Shown here: positions 8,406-21,129 of the stretch, piece after piece
Position numbering within the stretch: position 1 is the first letter of the stretch
Layout of the letters: every line of letters begins with the position of its first letter
Source: Saprospiraceae bacterium
Lineage (GTDB): Bacteria > Bacteroidota > Bacteroidia > Chitinophagales > Saprospiraceae
Length of the DNA: 64,000 bases
NCBI GenBank assembly: GCA_027488135.1
Contig: JAIYCH010000131.1
Location: 62,001 to 126,000 of the forward strand
Reading direction: 5' to 3'
Notes under the pieces: model-generated
The model's input: only the letters and a program-made list of their open reading frames with translations
Told to the model about the DNA's origin: nothing
Database searches by the model: none
Program-made: the position numbers and the translations under genes

Positions 8406-9530
8406 TTAAGATAAATCCTCTTGTAGATTATTGTAAAAAGCTTTTTCAGCGATATTAGAATATTTATTAGCTTTCTCTTGAAAAGTAGAATAAGAAGCAT
8501 ATACTCTCTTAGTAAATGGGTCTTTTTCAGCCAATTCATTGATAACCTCCTTGGTTAGTTTTCTTAATTCATTTATTACTTCTGGTGGAAATGTACGTAT
8601 TTCAATGCCTTTCTTCAGAAGTTCGCTATAAGCTACTGCGTTTTTGGCTTCCATCTGAGCGTGCAACCAGGTTCCACTGTAAGATGATGCTGCTTTAATG
8701 ATGGCCTTTAGGTCTTCAGAAAGTTCTTCAAATTTTTCCTTATTTAGAATAATCTCTAAATTGGTACCTGGTTCGTGCCAACCTGGAGTGTAATAATATT
8801 TTGCAATTTCGTCGAAACCCATTAAACTGTCATGAAATGGGGATAGCCATTCTGTGGCATCGATGATACCCCTTTCTAAACCTGTATATAGTTCTCCTCC
8901 AGCTAAAAGTATAGGCGATCCTCCGGCTTTGGCTAAAACGGCTCCACCAAGACCAGGAATTCTCATTTTTAAACCTTTCAGATCGGATATAGTGTTTATT
9001 TCCTTATTAAACCAACCGCCCATTTGTACGCCAGTATTACCAGCAGGAAGTGGAATTAAGCCAAAATTGGCATATAATTCTTGCCATAAAGCCAAACCAT
9101 CTCCAGCATGTATCCAGGAGGATACTTGCTGGGCATTCATACCGAAAGGTACGGTGGCAAAGAATGAAGCGGCGGGAGATTTCCCTGCCCAATAATAAGC
9201 AGAACCATGACCAATTTCTGCGGAACCATTTCTAACTGCATCGAATATCTCTAAGGAAGGAACTAGTTCTCCACCTCCAAACACCCTTATTTTAATACGT
9301 CCTCCTGACATTTCTTCTACCATATTGGCGAACAACTTACAAGCTTCGTCTAAAATAGGAAAATTCGGCGGCCAGGTCGTAACCATTTTCCAGGAATACG
9401 TTTTACTGGAAATTCCTGAACCATTGCCGGATGTCTTATTTCCTTTCCCCATAACTGCTTTTATACCTATGGGAAGCAATAAGGTAGCTGCTGCGACACT
9501 CTTGACAAATGTTTTCCTTGATATACTCAT
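8406..9530 (-). CDS. TRAP solute-binding protein (DctP family, TakP-like)
   Basis: This periplasmic receptor delivers solute to the TRAP membrane subunits. It is 374 aa. The N-terminus SRKTFVKS followed by a hydrophobic stretch resembles a Tat signal with RK in place of RR. The body has the DctP family fold markers (MTTWPPNFPILDEACKLFANMVEE, GSAEIGHGSAYYWAGKSPA, MGGWFNK at 170-176, ATEW at 225-228). The last two resemble the TakP branch, whose studied member binds 2-oxo acids together with sodium. A 2-oxo acid substrate is therefore a reasonable but unproven guess. The gene faces dctM tail-to-tail rather than leading a dctPQM operon. Confidence 0.9.
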   Translation of the reverse strand: MSISRKTFVKSVAAATLLLPIGIKAVMGKGNKTSGNGSGISSKTYSWKMVTTWPPNFPILDEACKLFANMVEEMSGGRIKIRVFGGGELVPSLEIFDAVRNGSAEIGHGSAYYWAGKSPAASFFATVPFGMNAQQVSSWIHAGDGLALWQELYANFGLIPLPAGNTGVQMGGWFNKEINTISDLKGLKMRIPGLGGAVLAKAGGSPILLAGGELYTGLERGIIDATEWLSPFHDSLMGFDEIAKYYYTPGWHEPGTNLEIILNKEKFEELSEDLKAIIKAASSYSGTWLHAQMEAKNAVAYSELLKKGIEIRTFPPEVINELRKLTKEVINELAEKDPFTKRVYASYSTFQEKANKYSNIAEKAFYNNLQEDLS

Positions 9531-9630
9531 ACTTTAAGGTAATTATAGGTTAAGCCGAAATTGAAATTCTCTGTTAAAATTAAAATTTAAAAGGGAAAAG
9601 CGTACTTTTAAATGTCAAAAATATTCTTTT

Positions 9631-12027
9631 ATGAAGTTATTATTATCATTATTTTCAATTTCAATTTGTTTTTCTGCATTTTCCCAAAAAATCGGAAATC
9701 TTTCAGGGCTCCAGGAAGAGGTGGAGATAATGATAGATCCTTTCGGTGTCCCACATATTTATGCAAAAAATGAAAATGATATGTTCTTCGCTCAAGGGTT
9801 TCAAGCAGCATCGGATAGATTATTTCAATTTGAAATGTGGAGAAGGCAGGCTCGGGGTCTCCTTTCTGATATTCTAGGTGAAAGAGAGTTAGAAAAAGAT
9901 ATCGCCTCCAGACTTTTTTCCTATAGGGGTGAACCAGTAGCTGAATTTAATCATTACCATCCAAATGGTTATAAAATAATACATTCCTTCGTAAATGGTG
10001 TTAATGCGGCGATAGATATAGCGCTGTTAAACTTAGATTCCTTGCCTGTTGAGTTCAGGTTATTAGGTATCAAACCGGAGCATTTAAAGTCGGAAGATAT
10101 TATTTCGAGGCATCAGGGACTGCTTGGCAACCTGACAGATGAATGGGAAACAGCGCTTGTCGTTCATCAAATAGGAGAAGATAAAACAAAAGAAATTAAT
10201 TGGTATCATCCTAATAATCCTGACTTAAGATTGGATTCCTTAGTAAAAGAGATTCTTTCATATCCTGATGTCATGGATCTTTATAAAGCCTTTAAACGCC
10301 CGGTAAATTATATTCCAGAAGATATAATCGCTTTCTCATCCAGAAATTCAACAGAGAATTATATGGTACTTTCTGCTCGTATGAATGAAGAGCAAAATTC
10401 ATTAAATGAAGAAAAGCAAGTGATTGGCAGTAATAATTGGGTAGTTTCCGGTGCATTATCCGAAAGTGGGTTTCCCATGTTAGCTAACGATCCTCATAGG
10501 GCTATGTCAGCTCCCTCGCTTCGATATATTACTCATTTGGTTTCACCAGGCTGGAATGTTATAGGTGGGGGTGAACCCACCATACCAGGTGTTTCAATTG
10601 GACATAATGAATATGGCGCTTGGGGACTTACCATTCATGCTACTGATGCAGAAGATATGTACGTTTATGAACTTAATCCTTCAAATGTCCTCCAATATAA
10701 ATATCAGGGTAAATGGAATGATTTTATTGAAATAAAAGACTCTATATCCGTAAAAGGGAAAGGTATGCATTATTTTTCTTTGTATTATTCCGTTCATGGC
10801 CCTATGCTTAAAATGATAAAGGAAAAGAATATCGCAGTAGCTGTAAAATGTGCCTGGTTAGAAAAAGGGGGCGCACCTTATCTTGCTAGTCTCAGAATGA
10901 ATCAGGCAAAAAATTGGGATGAATTTAAAATGGCATGCACTTATTCTCATATTCCAGGTGAAAATATGATTTGGGCTGATCGGTCAGGGAATATTGGCTG
11001 GCAAACGGTAGGCATTGCGCCCATTCGAAATAATAGTAGTGGCATGGTTCCTGTCATTGGAGATGGAAGTAGAGATTGGGATGGTTTTATACCCATTTCT
11101 GAAAGACCTTCCAGTTATAATCCTTCACAAAATTATGTCGTCACAGCCAATGAAAATGTGGTACCTCTCAACTTTAAATACCCAAATACAGTGGGGTTCT
11201 CATGGTCAGATCCTTACCGGGGTCTGCGCATAAAAGAATATTTGGGCAGCGGAAAGAAATTATCCGCGCTCGATTTTATGTTGCTCCAATCAGATTATTT
11301 GTCTCTGCCTGCAAGGCAATTAGTACCTTTTATTCCAGGCATTCCTGCGTTCAAAAAGTATGAAAAATTTACTGCCTTTTTCAATAGCTGGGATTATACA
11401 TTGTCGCCTAATTCTATCGCAGCCACAATATATGATGCATGGGAAAGAGTTATAATGTCGGAATATAAACTACAGTTTGTTCCAGAAAAGGTTAGCTCTT
11501 TGGTTACCCCTCAACTTAAAATGATAATGGATAACCTTTTATTTCCTGACGCAAAATTTGGTTCTCAACCTGTTCAAGGAAGGAATGATTTTTTATTCAA
11601 AACATTTGAAAAGGCTATTCAAAACCTAGAACTAAAATTGGGTAAAGAGGTAAATATGTGGCAATACGGTCAGCTGAAAAATAAATATGTTCTGTTGAAA
11701 CATCCTTTCAGTGCTGTGGTTAATCAAAATATTCGCTCCTTATTGGAAGTTGGGCCTGCTCCCAGAGGTGGAAATGGTTTTACAGCCAATGTAACTGGTA
11801 GGGGAGATAATCAAACACATGGTGCCAGTTTTAGATTTATTTCAGATTTACAAAACTGGGATTATTGTTTAGCGACCAATACACCAGGTCAATCCGGTAA
11901 TCCAAATAGCCCATTTTATAGAAATTTATTTCCCATTTGGATAAACAATCAGTATTTTCCACTGTATTTCTCTAAAGTTAAAATTTCTTCAGTAAGTCAG
12001 ATTAATAGGCATCTTTTTCCTAATTAA
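9631..12027 (+). CDS. Penicillin acylase family N-terminal nucleophile hydrolase
   Basis: This exported amidohydrolase of the penicillin amidase family is 798 aa. It has a signal peptide (residues 1-19, ending AFSQ), then the alpha-chain motif PFGVPHIYA (37-45). The autocleavage site is G266/S267 (GSNNWVVSG), where S267 becomes the N-terminal nucleophile of the beta chain. The beta chain also has NDPHRAMSAPS and the TANENVVP block. Members cleave amides of various acyl compounds, including penicillins and acyl-homoserine lactones; the substrate here is unknown. It is the first of three exported hydrolases in one direction, 23 bases before the M28 gene. Confidence 0.92.
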   Translation: MKLLLSLFSISICFSAFSQKIGNLSGLQEEVEIMIDPFGVPHIYAKNENDMFFAQGFQAASDRLFQFEMWRRQARGLLSDILGERELEKDIASRLFSYRGEPVAEFNHYHPNGYKIIHSFVNGVNAAIDIALLNLDSLPVEFRLLGIKPEHLKSEDIISRHQGLLGNLTDEWETALVVHQIGEDKTKEINWYHPNNPDLRLDSLVKEILSYPDVMDLYKAFKRPVNYIPEDIIAFSSRNSTENYMVLSARMNEEQNSLNEEKQVIGSNNWVVSGALSESGFPMLANDPHRAMSAPSLRYITHLVSPGWNVIGGGEPTIPGVSIGHNEYGAWGLTIHATDAEDMYVYELNPSNVLQYKYQGKWNDFIEIKDSISVKGKGMHYFSLYYSVHGPMLKMIKEKNIAVAVKCAWLEKGGAPYLASLRMNQAKNWDEFKMACTYSHIPGENMIWADRSGNIGWQTVGIAPIRNNSSGMVPVIGDGSRDWDGFIPISERPSSYNPSQNYVVTANENVVPLNFKYPNTVGFSWSDPYRGLRIKEYLGSGKKLSALDFMLLQSDYLSLPARQLVPFIPGIPAFKKYEKFTAFFNSWDYTLSPNSIAATIYDAWERVIMSEYKLQFVPEKVSSLVTPQLKMIMDNLLFPDAKFGSQPVQGRNDFLFKTFEKAIQNLELKLGKEVNMWQYGQLKNKYVLLKHPFSAVVNQNIRSLLEVGPAPRGGNGFTANVTGRGDNQTHGASFRFISDLQNWDYCLATNTPGQSGNPNSPFYRNLFPIWINNQYFPLYFSKVKISSVSQINRHLFPN

Positions 12028-12050
12028 GTCTTTATTTAACCCCAAAAACA

Positions 12051-13421
12051 ATGAAAAAACACTTCAAACATTCATTTTATTTTCCCTTAATTTTTCTTTT
12101 TCTTTCATTACAGTTTCTTTATGGCCAATTAGATAACAGATTATTTGATATTGCCAAAGCACCAAATCCAAAAACTATTGAAAATAGTATCCGAACTTTG
12201 GCCAATTTTGGAACAAGAAGCACTTTATCCGATACGGTATCCAACACAAGGGGAATTGGTGCAGCCAGGCGCTGGATTCACAGCGAATTTCAAAAAATTA
12301 GCTCTTCTTGCAATCAATGCCTGGAAGTTTCCTACATGAACGAAGTATTTAAAGCCGGATTTAATCCCAGAATAAAAGAGGATATTAATATTTCTAACGT
12401 ATTAGCTATTCAAAGAGGTTCGGTTTATCCGAATAGATACGTAATCATGACAGCCGATATCGATTCAAGGGTCACGGATGTTTTAGATGCTCAAAAGGAT
12501 AATCCTGGTGCTAATGACAATGCCAGTGGCATGGCAGGAGTACTGGAAGCTGCTGCTGTTTTATCAAAATACCGTTTTCCAACAAGCATTATTTATATTG
12601 GATTGTCAGGTGAAGAGCAAGGTCTGTTAGGTGGTACCACAGTAGCAAAAATTGCTAAAACGAATCAATGGGATATCATTGCTGTCTTAAATAATGATAT
12701 GATTGGTAATATTGAAGGAGTCGATGGTATTATTGATAATACCACCTTCAGAATTTTTTCTGAACCTGTTTCTATTCTGGAAACTGAAAGAGAAAGAGCT
12801 TGGCACAGAGTGTATGGTGGAGAAGTAGATGGTCCTTCCAGGCAAATTGCCAGATATATAGATAAACTGACAGAGCTTTATTGTACCAATTTGGATGCAA
12901 AAATGATTTACAGATTGGATAGATTCGGCAGGGGAGGACATCATAAACCATTTAATGATGAAGGTTTTCCAGGGGTAAGAATCATGGAGACTCATGAAAA
13001 TTATTACAGGCAACATGAAGATATTAGAATTGAAAATGGGATTATATACGGGGATGTCATTGAAGGGGTTAATTTTGATTATGCAGCTAAATTAACTGGC
13101 GTAAATGCCATAACCCTGGCTGCTTTAGCCTGGGCTCCACCACCACCGGAAGATGTGCAGATTGGTGGCATTGTTCAACCGTCCACCCGATTTAAATGGA
13201 AGCCTTCCACTTTCGAGGGTCTGGCAGGACATAAAATTTATTGGAGAGAAACTACTTCAGCTCAATGGCAATATTCAAAGTTTGTTCCAAAAGGCCTGAA
13301 TGAATTTACCCTGGATAAAATTATTATTGATAATTTTTTATTTGGCATCGCATCCGTTGGTATCGATGGAAATGAAAGCGTAATCGTTTATCCTACTACT
13401 TTGATCTCATCTCGTCGTTAA
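12051..13421 (+). CDS. Exported M28-family peptidase with one altered zinc ligand
   Basis: This is a secreted M28 (aminopeptidase S/Y-like) zinc peptidase of 456 aa. A signal peptide runs to about residue 26. Predicted metal and catalytic residues are D156 (PGANDNASG), E188-E189 (SGEEQGLLG), D216 (NNDMIG) and H315 (METHENY). The first zinc ligand, normally His in an H-x-D motif, is Asp here (D136 in TADIDS), so zinc binding may be altered or weakened. The C-terminal about 90 residues look like a fibronectin type III-like domain (TRFKWKPSTF...GHKIYWRE). It sits in a run with the acylase (23-base gap) and the M14 gene (16-base gap). Confidence 0.9.
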   Translation: MKKHFKHSFYFPLIFLFLSLQFLYGQLDNRLFDIAKAPNPKTIENSIRTLANFGTRSTLSDTVSNTRGIGAARRWIHSEFQKISSSCNQCLEVSYMNEVFKAGFNPRIKEDINISNVLAIQRGSVYPNRYVIMTADIDSRVTDVLDAQKDNPGANDNASGMAGVLEAAAVLSKYRFPTSIIYIGLSGEEQGLLGGTTVAKIAKTNQWDIIAVLNNDMIGNIEGVDGIIDNTTFRIFSEPVSILETERERAWHRVYGGEVDGPSRQIARYIDKLTELYCTNLDAKMIYRLDRFGRGGHHKPFNDEGFPGVRIMETHENYYRQHEDIRIENGIIYGDVIEGVNFDYAAKLTGVNAITLAALAWAPPPPEDVQIGGIVQPSTRFKWKPSTFEGLAGHKIYWRETTSAQWQYSKFVPKGLNEFTLDKIIIDNFLFGIASVGIDGNESVIVYPTTLISSRR

Positions 13422-13437
13422 CTAAAATAAAAATTAA

Positions 13438-16059
13438 ATGAAAAATGTTATCGTTTTATTTTTCTTGTTTTGTTCCCTTAGCGGACTGTTTTCTCAAAAA
13501 GAATGGATGAATCTGGAGAGGTTTTCTTTTGAACCTGGATTAGCCGTTAATCAAAATATTCCTACGCCTGCCTCATTTCTAGGATATGAACTGGGGGAGC
13601 ATTCAACGTATTATTCGAGTATTGAAAACTATATTAAAGATCTTTCCAAGAAGTCTGATAGACTTAAATTAGTGGAATATGGAAAAACGCATGAAAATCG
13701 TTCCCTTTATTTATTGGTTTTTTCATCTCCTGAAAATTTATCGAATATAGAGCGTATTCGGAGTAATCATTTAAAGTTAATGACCGCTAATGATGCTCAG
13801 GCAAAGGATATAATGGAGAAAGAACCTGTTTTTTTATCTTTGAGTTACAATATCCATGGAAATGAAACATCTACCAGTGAAGCAGCGCTACAAGTTGCTT
13901 ATCGGTTAGCCGCAGCCACAGATGAAGCAACGAAGCAGTTATTGCATAACTCCGTTATTCAAATCTATATTTGTATTAATCCTGATGGACGGGAACGTTA
14001 TATTCAATGGTATAATTCAGTTAGGAGAAAGCAACTGGCTACTTCTAAAAATGATTTGGAGCATTATGAGCCTGCGCCAAATGGCCGTTCTAACCATTAC
14101 TGGTTTGATGTTAACAGAGATTGGTCCTGGGGTATTCATCCGGAAACAAGAAATTTGACCACTGAATATCAAAAATGGATGCCTCAAATACATGTAGATC
14201 ATCATGAACAAGGCTATAATAGTAATTATTTTACCATGCCTGGCACAACGCCTAGAAATAAAATCTTACCGCCTACTTATGAAGCATGGTCCGATACTTT
14301 TGGCAGAGCAAACATAGCGGCTTTCAATAAAAATGATATTAGCTATTTTACCAGAGAAGCTTTTGATTTTTTCTACCCTGGATATGGTTCAAGCTACCCA
14401 AGTGTCATGGGTGCCATAGCTATGTTAACGGAACAGGGAGGTATTGCAGGTGGTCGTGCCATTGAAACGGAGGATGGAACTATTCTTACCTTACGACAAA
14501 GGATCTGGGACCATTATACTACCTCTATTCAGTCATTATTTACTGGTGTTAAGCACAAAAAGGAGCTTTTACGCTATAGTTATGATGCTTGGCAGCCCTC
14601 AAAATCATTATCGAGCAATAAAACCTATTTTTTATCTCCTGGTGATATGTACACGCCTGATGTAGTTCAAATTTTACAACGTCATGGCGTCAAATTTGAA
14701 CAAGCAAAGGAATCATTTACGGTGAATTCAGTATCTGATTATGAATCAAATATTTCGCAACGTAAAACATTTCCAAAAGGAACTATTCTGCTTTCTTGCA
14801 ATCAACCACAGCATTTGTTGATTAACAGCGTAATGGATAAATCATTGGAAATTGAGGACTCTGTTATGTATGATATGGCTATTTGGGCGCTTCCCATTGC
14901 TTATAATTTACATGCTTTTTTTACTAAAGAAAATGTAACCGTTTCTTCAGAAGCTCTGAGCGAAACTAAAGCAAATAATACTGTTTTGCCCAATGCCTAT
15001 GGTTATGCCATAGATTGGAATCAACGCAATGCGCCCGCTGCATTAGCCCATTTATGGAAGCTGGGATATAAGGTTAGATCCGCTTCCAAACCATTTAAAA
15101 TGGATAATATTTCGTTTTCAGCGGGAACATTAATCATTTTGACTGGTGCTAATATTGATAAAAAAGCAGCTTTATCTGCAGAATTACAGGCTGTTAGTTT
15201 AAAACACAATGTTTCTGTTCATTCCATTTCAACAGGGCGTGCCACAGAGGGCCTTGATTTAGGATCGTCAAAAAACAGACCAGTTCAACAACCCAGAGTG
15301 GCTTTAATGGTTGATGCTCCATTTAATATGCAAACCGCCGGTCAGGTTTGGTTTCTTTTTGATGAAGAGGTTGGTTTACCTGTCGATCGAATAAGATCTT
15401 CTGTTTTGTTGCAATCAGCCATGCCAAAATTTGGTGAGCGTTATGGTTATGCCGATTTAAATGATTATGATGTTCTCATACTACCGGGAGGAGGTAATAA
15501 TTTACGCTATATTTTTGATAGAGAAGCTTATTCTCAGTTACAAGATTGGGTAAACAGAGGCGGTACTTTAATTGCTTTAGAAAATGCTGTTGAATTTTTC
15601 ACACAAGACAGAAGTAAATTTACTCAGGTAAAATGGTCTGAAATTCCAGCAGATACTTCAACAATGTCTAAAACGGTTTCTTATGACAAAAGAGAAGATT
15701 ATTTTGGCAAGAAAAGAATCCCTGGTTCCGCTTTATTAAGCAATATAGATGTGTCAAATCCTTTGGCATTTGGTATGGTACCAACCCTTCATTCATTAAA
15801 ACAAGATGTATCATCCTTTTTACCAACGACGGGTATGCAAGTAGTAGGTAGTTATCATACAGATCCTGCAAAATTATTAACAGGTGGTTACGCCTCGAAG
15901 GAATCTTTGAAACATCTGTCTGGTAAATGTTTTGCCGGTGTGGTTCCCATGGGTGCTGGAAAAGTAGTTTTATTACTGGATAATACTCAATTTAGAATGT
16001 TTTGGAGAGGACCCTCCCGAATGATTCAAAACGCAGTGATGCTTCTAAAACAGTTTTAA
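13438..16059 (+). CDS. Exported M14-family carboxypeptidase with C-terminal glutamine-amidotransferase-like domain
   Basis: This is an 873 aa zinc peptidase with a signal peptide (1-20, GLFSQ). The M14 zinc ligands are H140 and E143 (NIHGNETSTSEA) and a later His in HVDHHEQG (H255 or nearby). A candidate catalytic Glu is E332 (AMLTEQGG). A middle domain follows. The C-terminal third holds a class I glutamine-amidotransferase-like/DJ-1-type fold (VALMVDAPF..., YDVLILPGGGNN) that lacks an obvious catalytic Cys and is probably structural. This two-part layout is common in Bacteroidota. A bidirectional hairpin follows the stop. Confidence 0.92.
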   Translation: MKNVIVLFFLFCSLSGLFSQKEWMNLERFSFEPGLAVNQNIPTPASFLGYELGEHSTYYSSIENYIKDLSKKSDRLKLVEYGKTHENRSLYLLVFSSPENLSNIERIRSNHLKLMTANDAQAKDIMEKEPVFLSLSYNIHGNETSTSEAALQVAYRLAAATDEATKQLLHNSVIQIYICINPDGRERYIQWYNSVRRKQLATSKNDLEHYEPAPNGRSNHYWFDVNRDWSWGIHPETRNLTTEYQKWMPQIHVDHHEQGYNSNYFTMPGTTPRNKILPPTYEAWSDTFGRANIAAFNKNDISYFTREAFDFFYPGYGSSYPSVMGAIAMLTEQGGIAGGRAIETEDGTILTLRQRIWDHYTTSIQSLFTGVKHKKELLRYSYDAWQPSKSLSSNKTYFLSPGDMYTPDVVQILQRHGVKFEQAKESFTVNSVSDYESNISQRKTFPKGTILLSCNQPQHLLINSVMDKSLEIEDSVMYDMAIWALPIAYNLHAFFTKENVTVSSEALSETKANNTVLPNAYGYAIDWNQRNAPAALAHLWKLGYKVRSASKPFKMDNISFSAGTLIILTGANIDKKAALSAELQAVSLKHNVSVHSISTGRATEGLDLGSSKNRPVQQPRVALMVDAPFNMQTAGQVWFLFDEEVGLPVDRIRSSVLLQSAMPKFGERYGYADLNDYDVLILPGGGNNLRYIFDREAYSQLQDWVNRGGTLIALENAVEFFTQDRSKFTQVKWSEIPADTSTMSKTVSYDKREDYFGKKRIPGSALLSNIDVSNPLAFGMVPTLHSLKQDVSSFLPTTGMQVVGSYHTDPAKLLTGGYASKESLKHLSGKCFAGVVPMGAGKVVLLLDNTQFRMFWRGPSRMIQNAVMLLKQF

Positions 16060-16068
16060 AATTAAATT

Positions 16069-16101
16069 GGGGTAAATGTTTATTTTCAAAACATTTACCC
16101 C
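16069..16101. terminator. Bidirectional terminator between M14 gene and bshC
   Basis: A 13-bp perfect stem pairs GGGGTAAATGTTT (16069-16081) with AAACATTTACCCC (16089-16101) around a 7-base loop. It is followed by ATTTTATTT on the plus strand. It fills the 50-base gap between two convergent genes. Confidence 0.8.
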
Positions 16102-16109
16102 CATTTTAT

Positions 16110-17705
16110 TTAGTCTCCCAGACTAATGACTAAGAAGCCTTCTTCTAATGGATTAAGTTCCTCAATGAATAAGTCTAAAATGCCTAATCCATACCTCACA
16201 AAGAGAGGGATAAAGTTATCATGTCTTTCCTGAAGGCCATTTCCAGGGAATAGTTTTTCTTTTATATTTCTTATTTGTTGTATCTGAACATCATATTTCG
16301 ACTTTTCAGCTCTTGTAAGCCTCGTAGCAATTTGTTCCCACGATTTAAGTTGCTTAAGCCCTTCTGCAATAATTGTTTTCTCTAAAGTTGGATCAACTTT
16401 AATGGCTTTTACTTTTATTTGCTCTATAATTTTAGAGAATTGTTCAATTTCACTGTCAAAAGATAATTCATTTGCCGAATGTCTCTGAATAAAGGCTCGG
16501 ATTAATGCATCTGTATCAGTAAATAAATCCTCTAATTTGAAATCCAGTTTATGCCATTTTTTTACCCAGACATCTTCCAATATCAAGGCAGAATTCCTTC
16601 TGATTAACATAGGAAATGGTACGTTGAAATAGTCAAATTGCGCTTTTCTCTCTAACCAGTAAGCAATTTCTCCTCCGCCCCCAATATACGCCAGATTGGG
16701 TAAAATATATTCCTGGAATAAAGGACGAAGTACTACGTTGGGGCTGAATTTTTCAGGATATAAATCTAACTCAATGCGTAATTGTGCGTCAGTAAAAACG
16801 ATATTTGTCCCAACAATATGAAAATCGTTACCTATTTTTTCTATCCTGTTTCTATCATTTTCCCTAAGATAAAACAAGTTTATTTCACGGACATGAGCCT
16901 GTACACTAAATCCAACATCACCCAAAGCCTGCTGGGTTTTTTCTATAATTGCCTGAGAAGGTTGTTCAAACAATTCCTTTTCTATGATAGGCTTAAAAAA
17001 TTGTTTTAGACTTTTATGGCTCATGTTTAGGGTAACCAAGCCGTATTTTCCAAAAATAGCATTTACCAAAGCTGAAGATGCTTTTTCATATAATTCATTT
17101 TCTGTGTAAGCAGCATGAACTAAGCGATAAATTTCCTCTGCTTCATTTGAATCTCCTAGTAAAATTTTTAGCTCAGATAATACATTATCCAGCGTATTTG
17201 TTTTTAATTTTCCTACAGAACCTCCTTTATCTTTTTCCCAGGTCAATTTTTTATTAAATAAATAGGCATGGTTTATTTCTTCAAAATCGTGGTCCTCTCC
17301 ACCATTAATAAACAAAGGCACAAAATGATTTGATGGGTAATAATCATTTAATTGTTTACATAAATTCAAGGTCGAACATATCTTGAAAATATAATATAAA
17401 GGACCTGTAAAAAGAACGGGTTGGTGCGCTGTTATGATCGTGAACGTAGTTGGTTGAAGGATAGAATCAATATTTTTTAACGTCCATTCTGAAGTAGGAA
17501 GCGATTCATATTGTTCTTTTAATACTTCAACGATAAGTTTTCTTGGAATAACCTGTGTGGATTTATCAGAAACAACCTGTTGAAAACTTTCTATATTGAC
17601 TGCATGTTTATAAAATGGTTTAAGATATTGATTTCCTGTAGAATATGCTATATCTTTAGAAGATAATTGAGATATATGTTGGAAGGGAATAACCAGTTTT
17701 TTCAT
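16110..17705 (-). CDS. bshC: BshC, putative cysteine-adding enzyme of bacillithiol synthesis
   Basis: BshC is thought to join cysteine to glucosaminyl malate in the last step of bacillithiol formation, the low-molecular-weight thiol used by many Bacteroidota. The 531 aa protein has the family markers ITAHQPVLFTGPLYYIFK near residue 95, FINGGEDHDFEEINH, and YIGGGGEIAYWLERK. The C-terminal part is a helical coiled-coil region, as in the known structure. No bshA or bshB gene is in this window. It is divergent from glpK. Confidence 0.92.
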   Translation of the reverse strand: MKKLVIPFQHISQLSSKDIAYSTGNQYLKPFYKHAVNIESFQQVVSDKSTQVIPRKLIVEVLKEQYESLPTSEWTLKNIDSILQPTTFTIITAHQPVLFTGPLYYIFKICSTLNLCKQLNDYYPSNHFVPLFINGGEDHDFEEINHAYLFNKKLTWEKDKGGSVGKLKTNTLDNVLSELKILLGDSNEAEEIYRLVHAAYTENELYEKASSALVNAIFGKYGLVTLNMSHKSLKQFFKPIIEKELFEQPSQAIIEKTQQALGDVGFSVQAHVREINLFYLRENDRNRIEKIGNDFHIVGTNIVFTDAQLRIELDLYPEKFSPNVVLRPLFQEYILPNLAYIGGGGEIAYWLERKAQFDYFNVPFPMLIRRNSALILEDVWVKKWHKLDFKLEDLFTDTDALIRAFIQRHSANELSFDSEIEQFSKIIEQIKVKAIKVDPTLEKTIIAEGLKQLKSWEQIATRLTRAEKSKYDVQIQQIRNIKEKLFPGNGLQERHDNFIPLFVRYGLGILDLFIEELNPLEEGFLVISLGD

Positions 17706-17748
17706 AATTATGGTTCGAGACTTGGCTCATTTATATTTTGCAAAAAAA

Positions 17749-17756
17749 CAAAAGTA
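17749..17756 (-). promoter_or_regulatory. Putative -7 box (TACTTTTG) for bshC
   Basis: The minus strand reads TACTTTTG, a full TAnnTTTG match, about 43 bases before the bshC start. No clear -33 box is visible. Confidence 0.35.
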
Positions 17757-17757
17757 A

Positions 17758-20449
<2,692 letters not shown>

Positions 20450-20458
20450 TTTTATTTT

Positions 20459-21118
20459 TTAAGGATTAAAAATCAAACTACCGATTCTTATTAAGGTACT
20501 TCCTTCGTCTAATGCTATAGGAAAGTCATCTGACATACCTGCTGATATTTCAGAAAAGAGGGGGTTATTAGAAAAATAATCTTGCTTTATATCATCGAAA
20601 AGAATTCTTAACTGTTTGAACTCAGACCGAATCTGTTGACTGTCCTCTGTATTTGTGGCCATACCCATTAAACCCCTGATTTGAATGTTTTTCATTTGTT
20701 CAAAAGTTTCATCAGATAAAAACGCCTTTACCTCTGAAGGAAGTAATCCTTGTTTTGTTTCTTCCTTAGCTATTTTAATTTGTAACAGACATTCCTGAAC
20801 AACCTCGTGTTTTTCCGCTTGTTTATTTATTTCTTGTAATAATGAAAGTGAATCTACAGAATGGATAAGCTTGACGATGGGAATGATGGCTTTTACTTTA
20901 TTTTTTTGTAAAGAACCGATAAGATGCCATTCTAAATTACCACCATGTAACTCATTTTTAGCAATGAGCTCTTGAACTCTATTTTCACCAAAAATATTTT
21001 GCCCCCAATTTTTTACCGTCTCTATTTCGTCGAAACTTCTATATTTGGATACAACGATTAACTTCGCTCTATATGGAGAAAGTTTATCCAGAACATTTCG
21101 GTAATTATTAATATTCAT
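20459..21118 (-). CDS. YggS family pyridoxal phosphate homeostasis protein
   Basis: This is a PLP-binding TIM-barrel protein without known enzyme activity that buffers free pyridoxal phosphate (YggS/PLPBP/PROSC). The 219 aa length is typical. The PLP lysine is K25 in LIVVSKYR. Other family markers are IFGENRVQEL, WHLIGSLQKNK, LIHSVDSL, and the C-terminal SAGMSDDFPIALDEGSTLIRIGS. It lies between the deoxynucleoside kinase and alkaline phosphatase genes in one operon. Confidence 0.95.
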   Translation of the reverse strand: MNINNYRNVLDKLSPYRAKLIVVSKYRSFDEIETVKNWGQNIFGENRVQELIAKNELHGGNLEWHLIGSLQKNKVKAIIPIVKLIHSVDSLSLLQEINKQAEKHEVVQECLLQIKIAKEETKQGLLPSEVKAFLSDETFEQMKNIQIRGLMGMATNTEDSQQIRSEFKQLRILFDDIKQDYFSNNPLFSEISAGMSDDFPIALDEGSTLIRIGSLIFNP

Positions 21119-21129
21119 TAAGTAATAAT

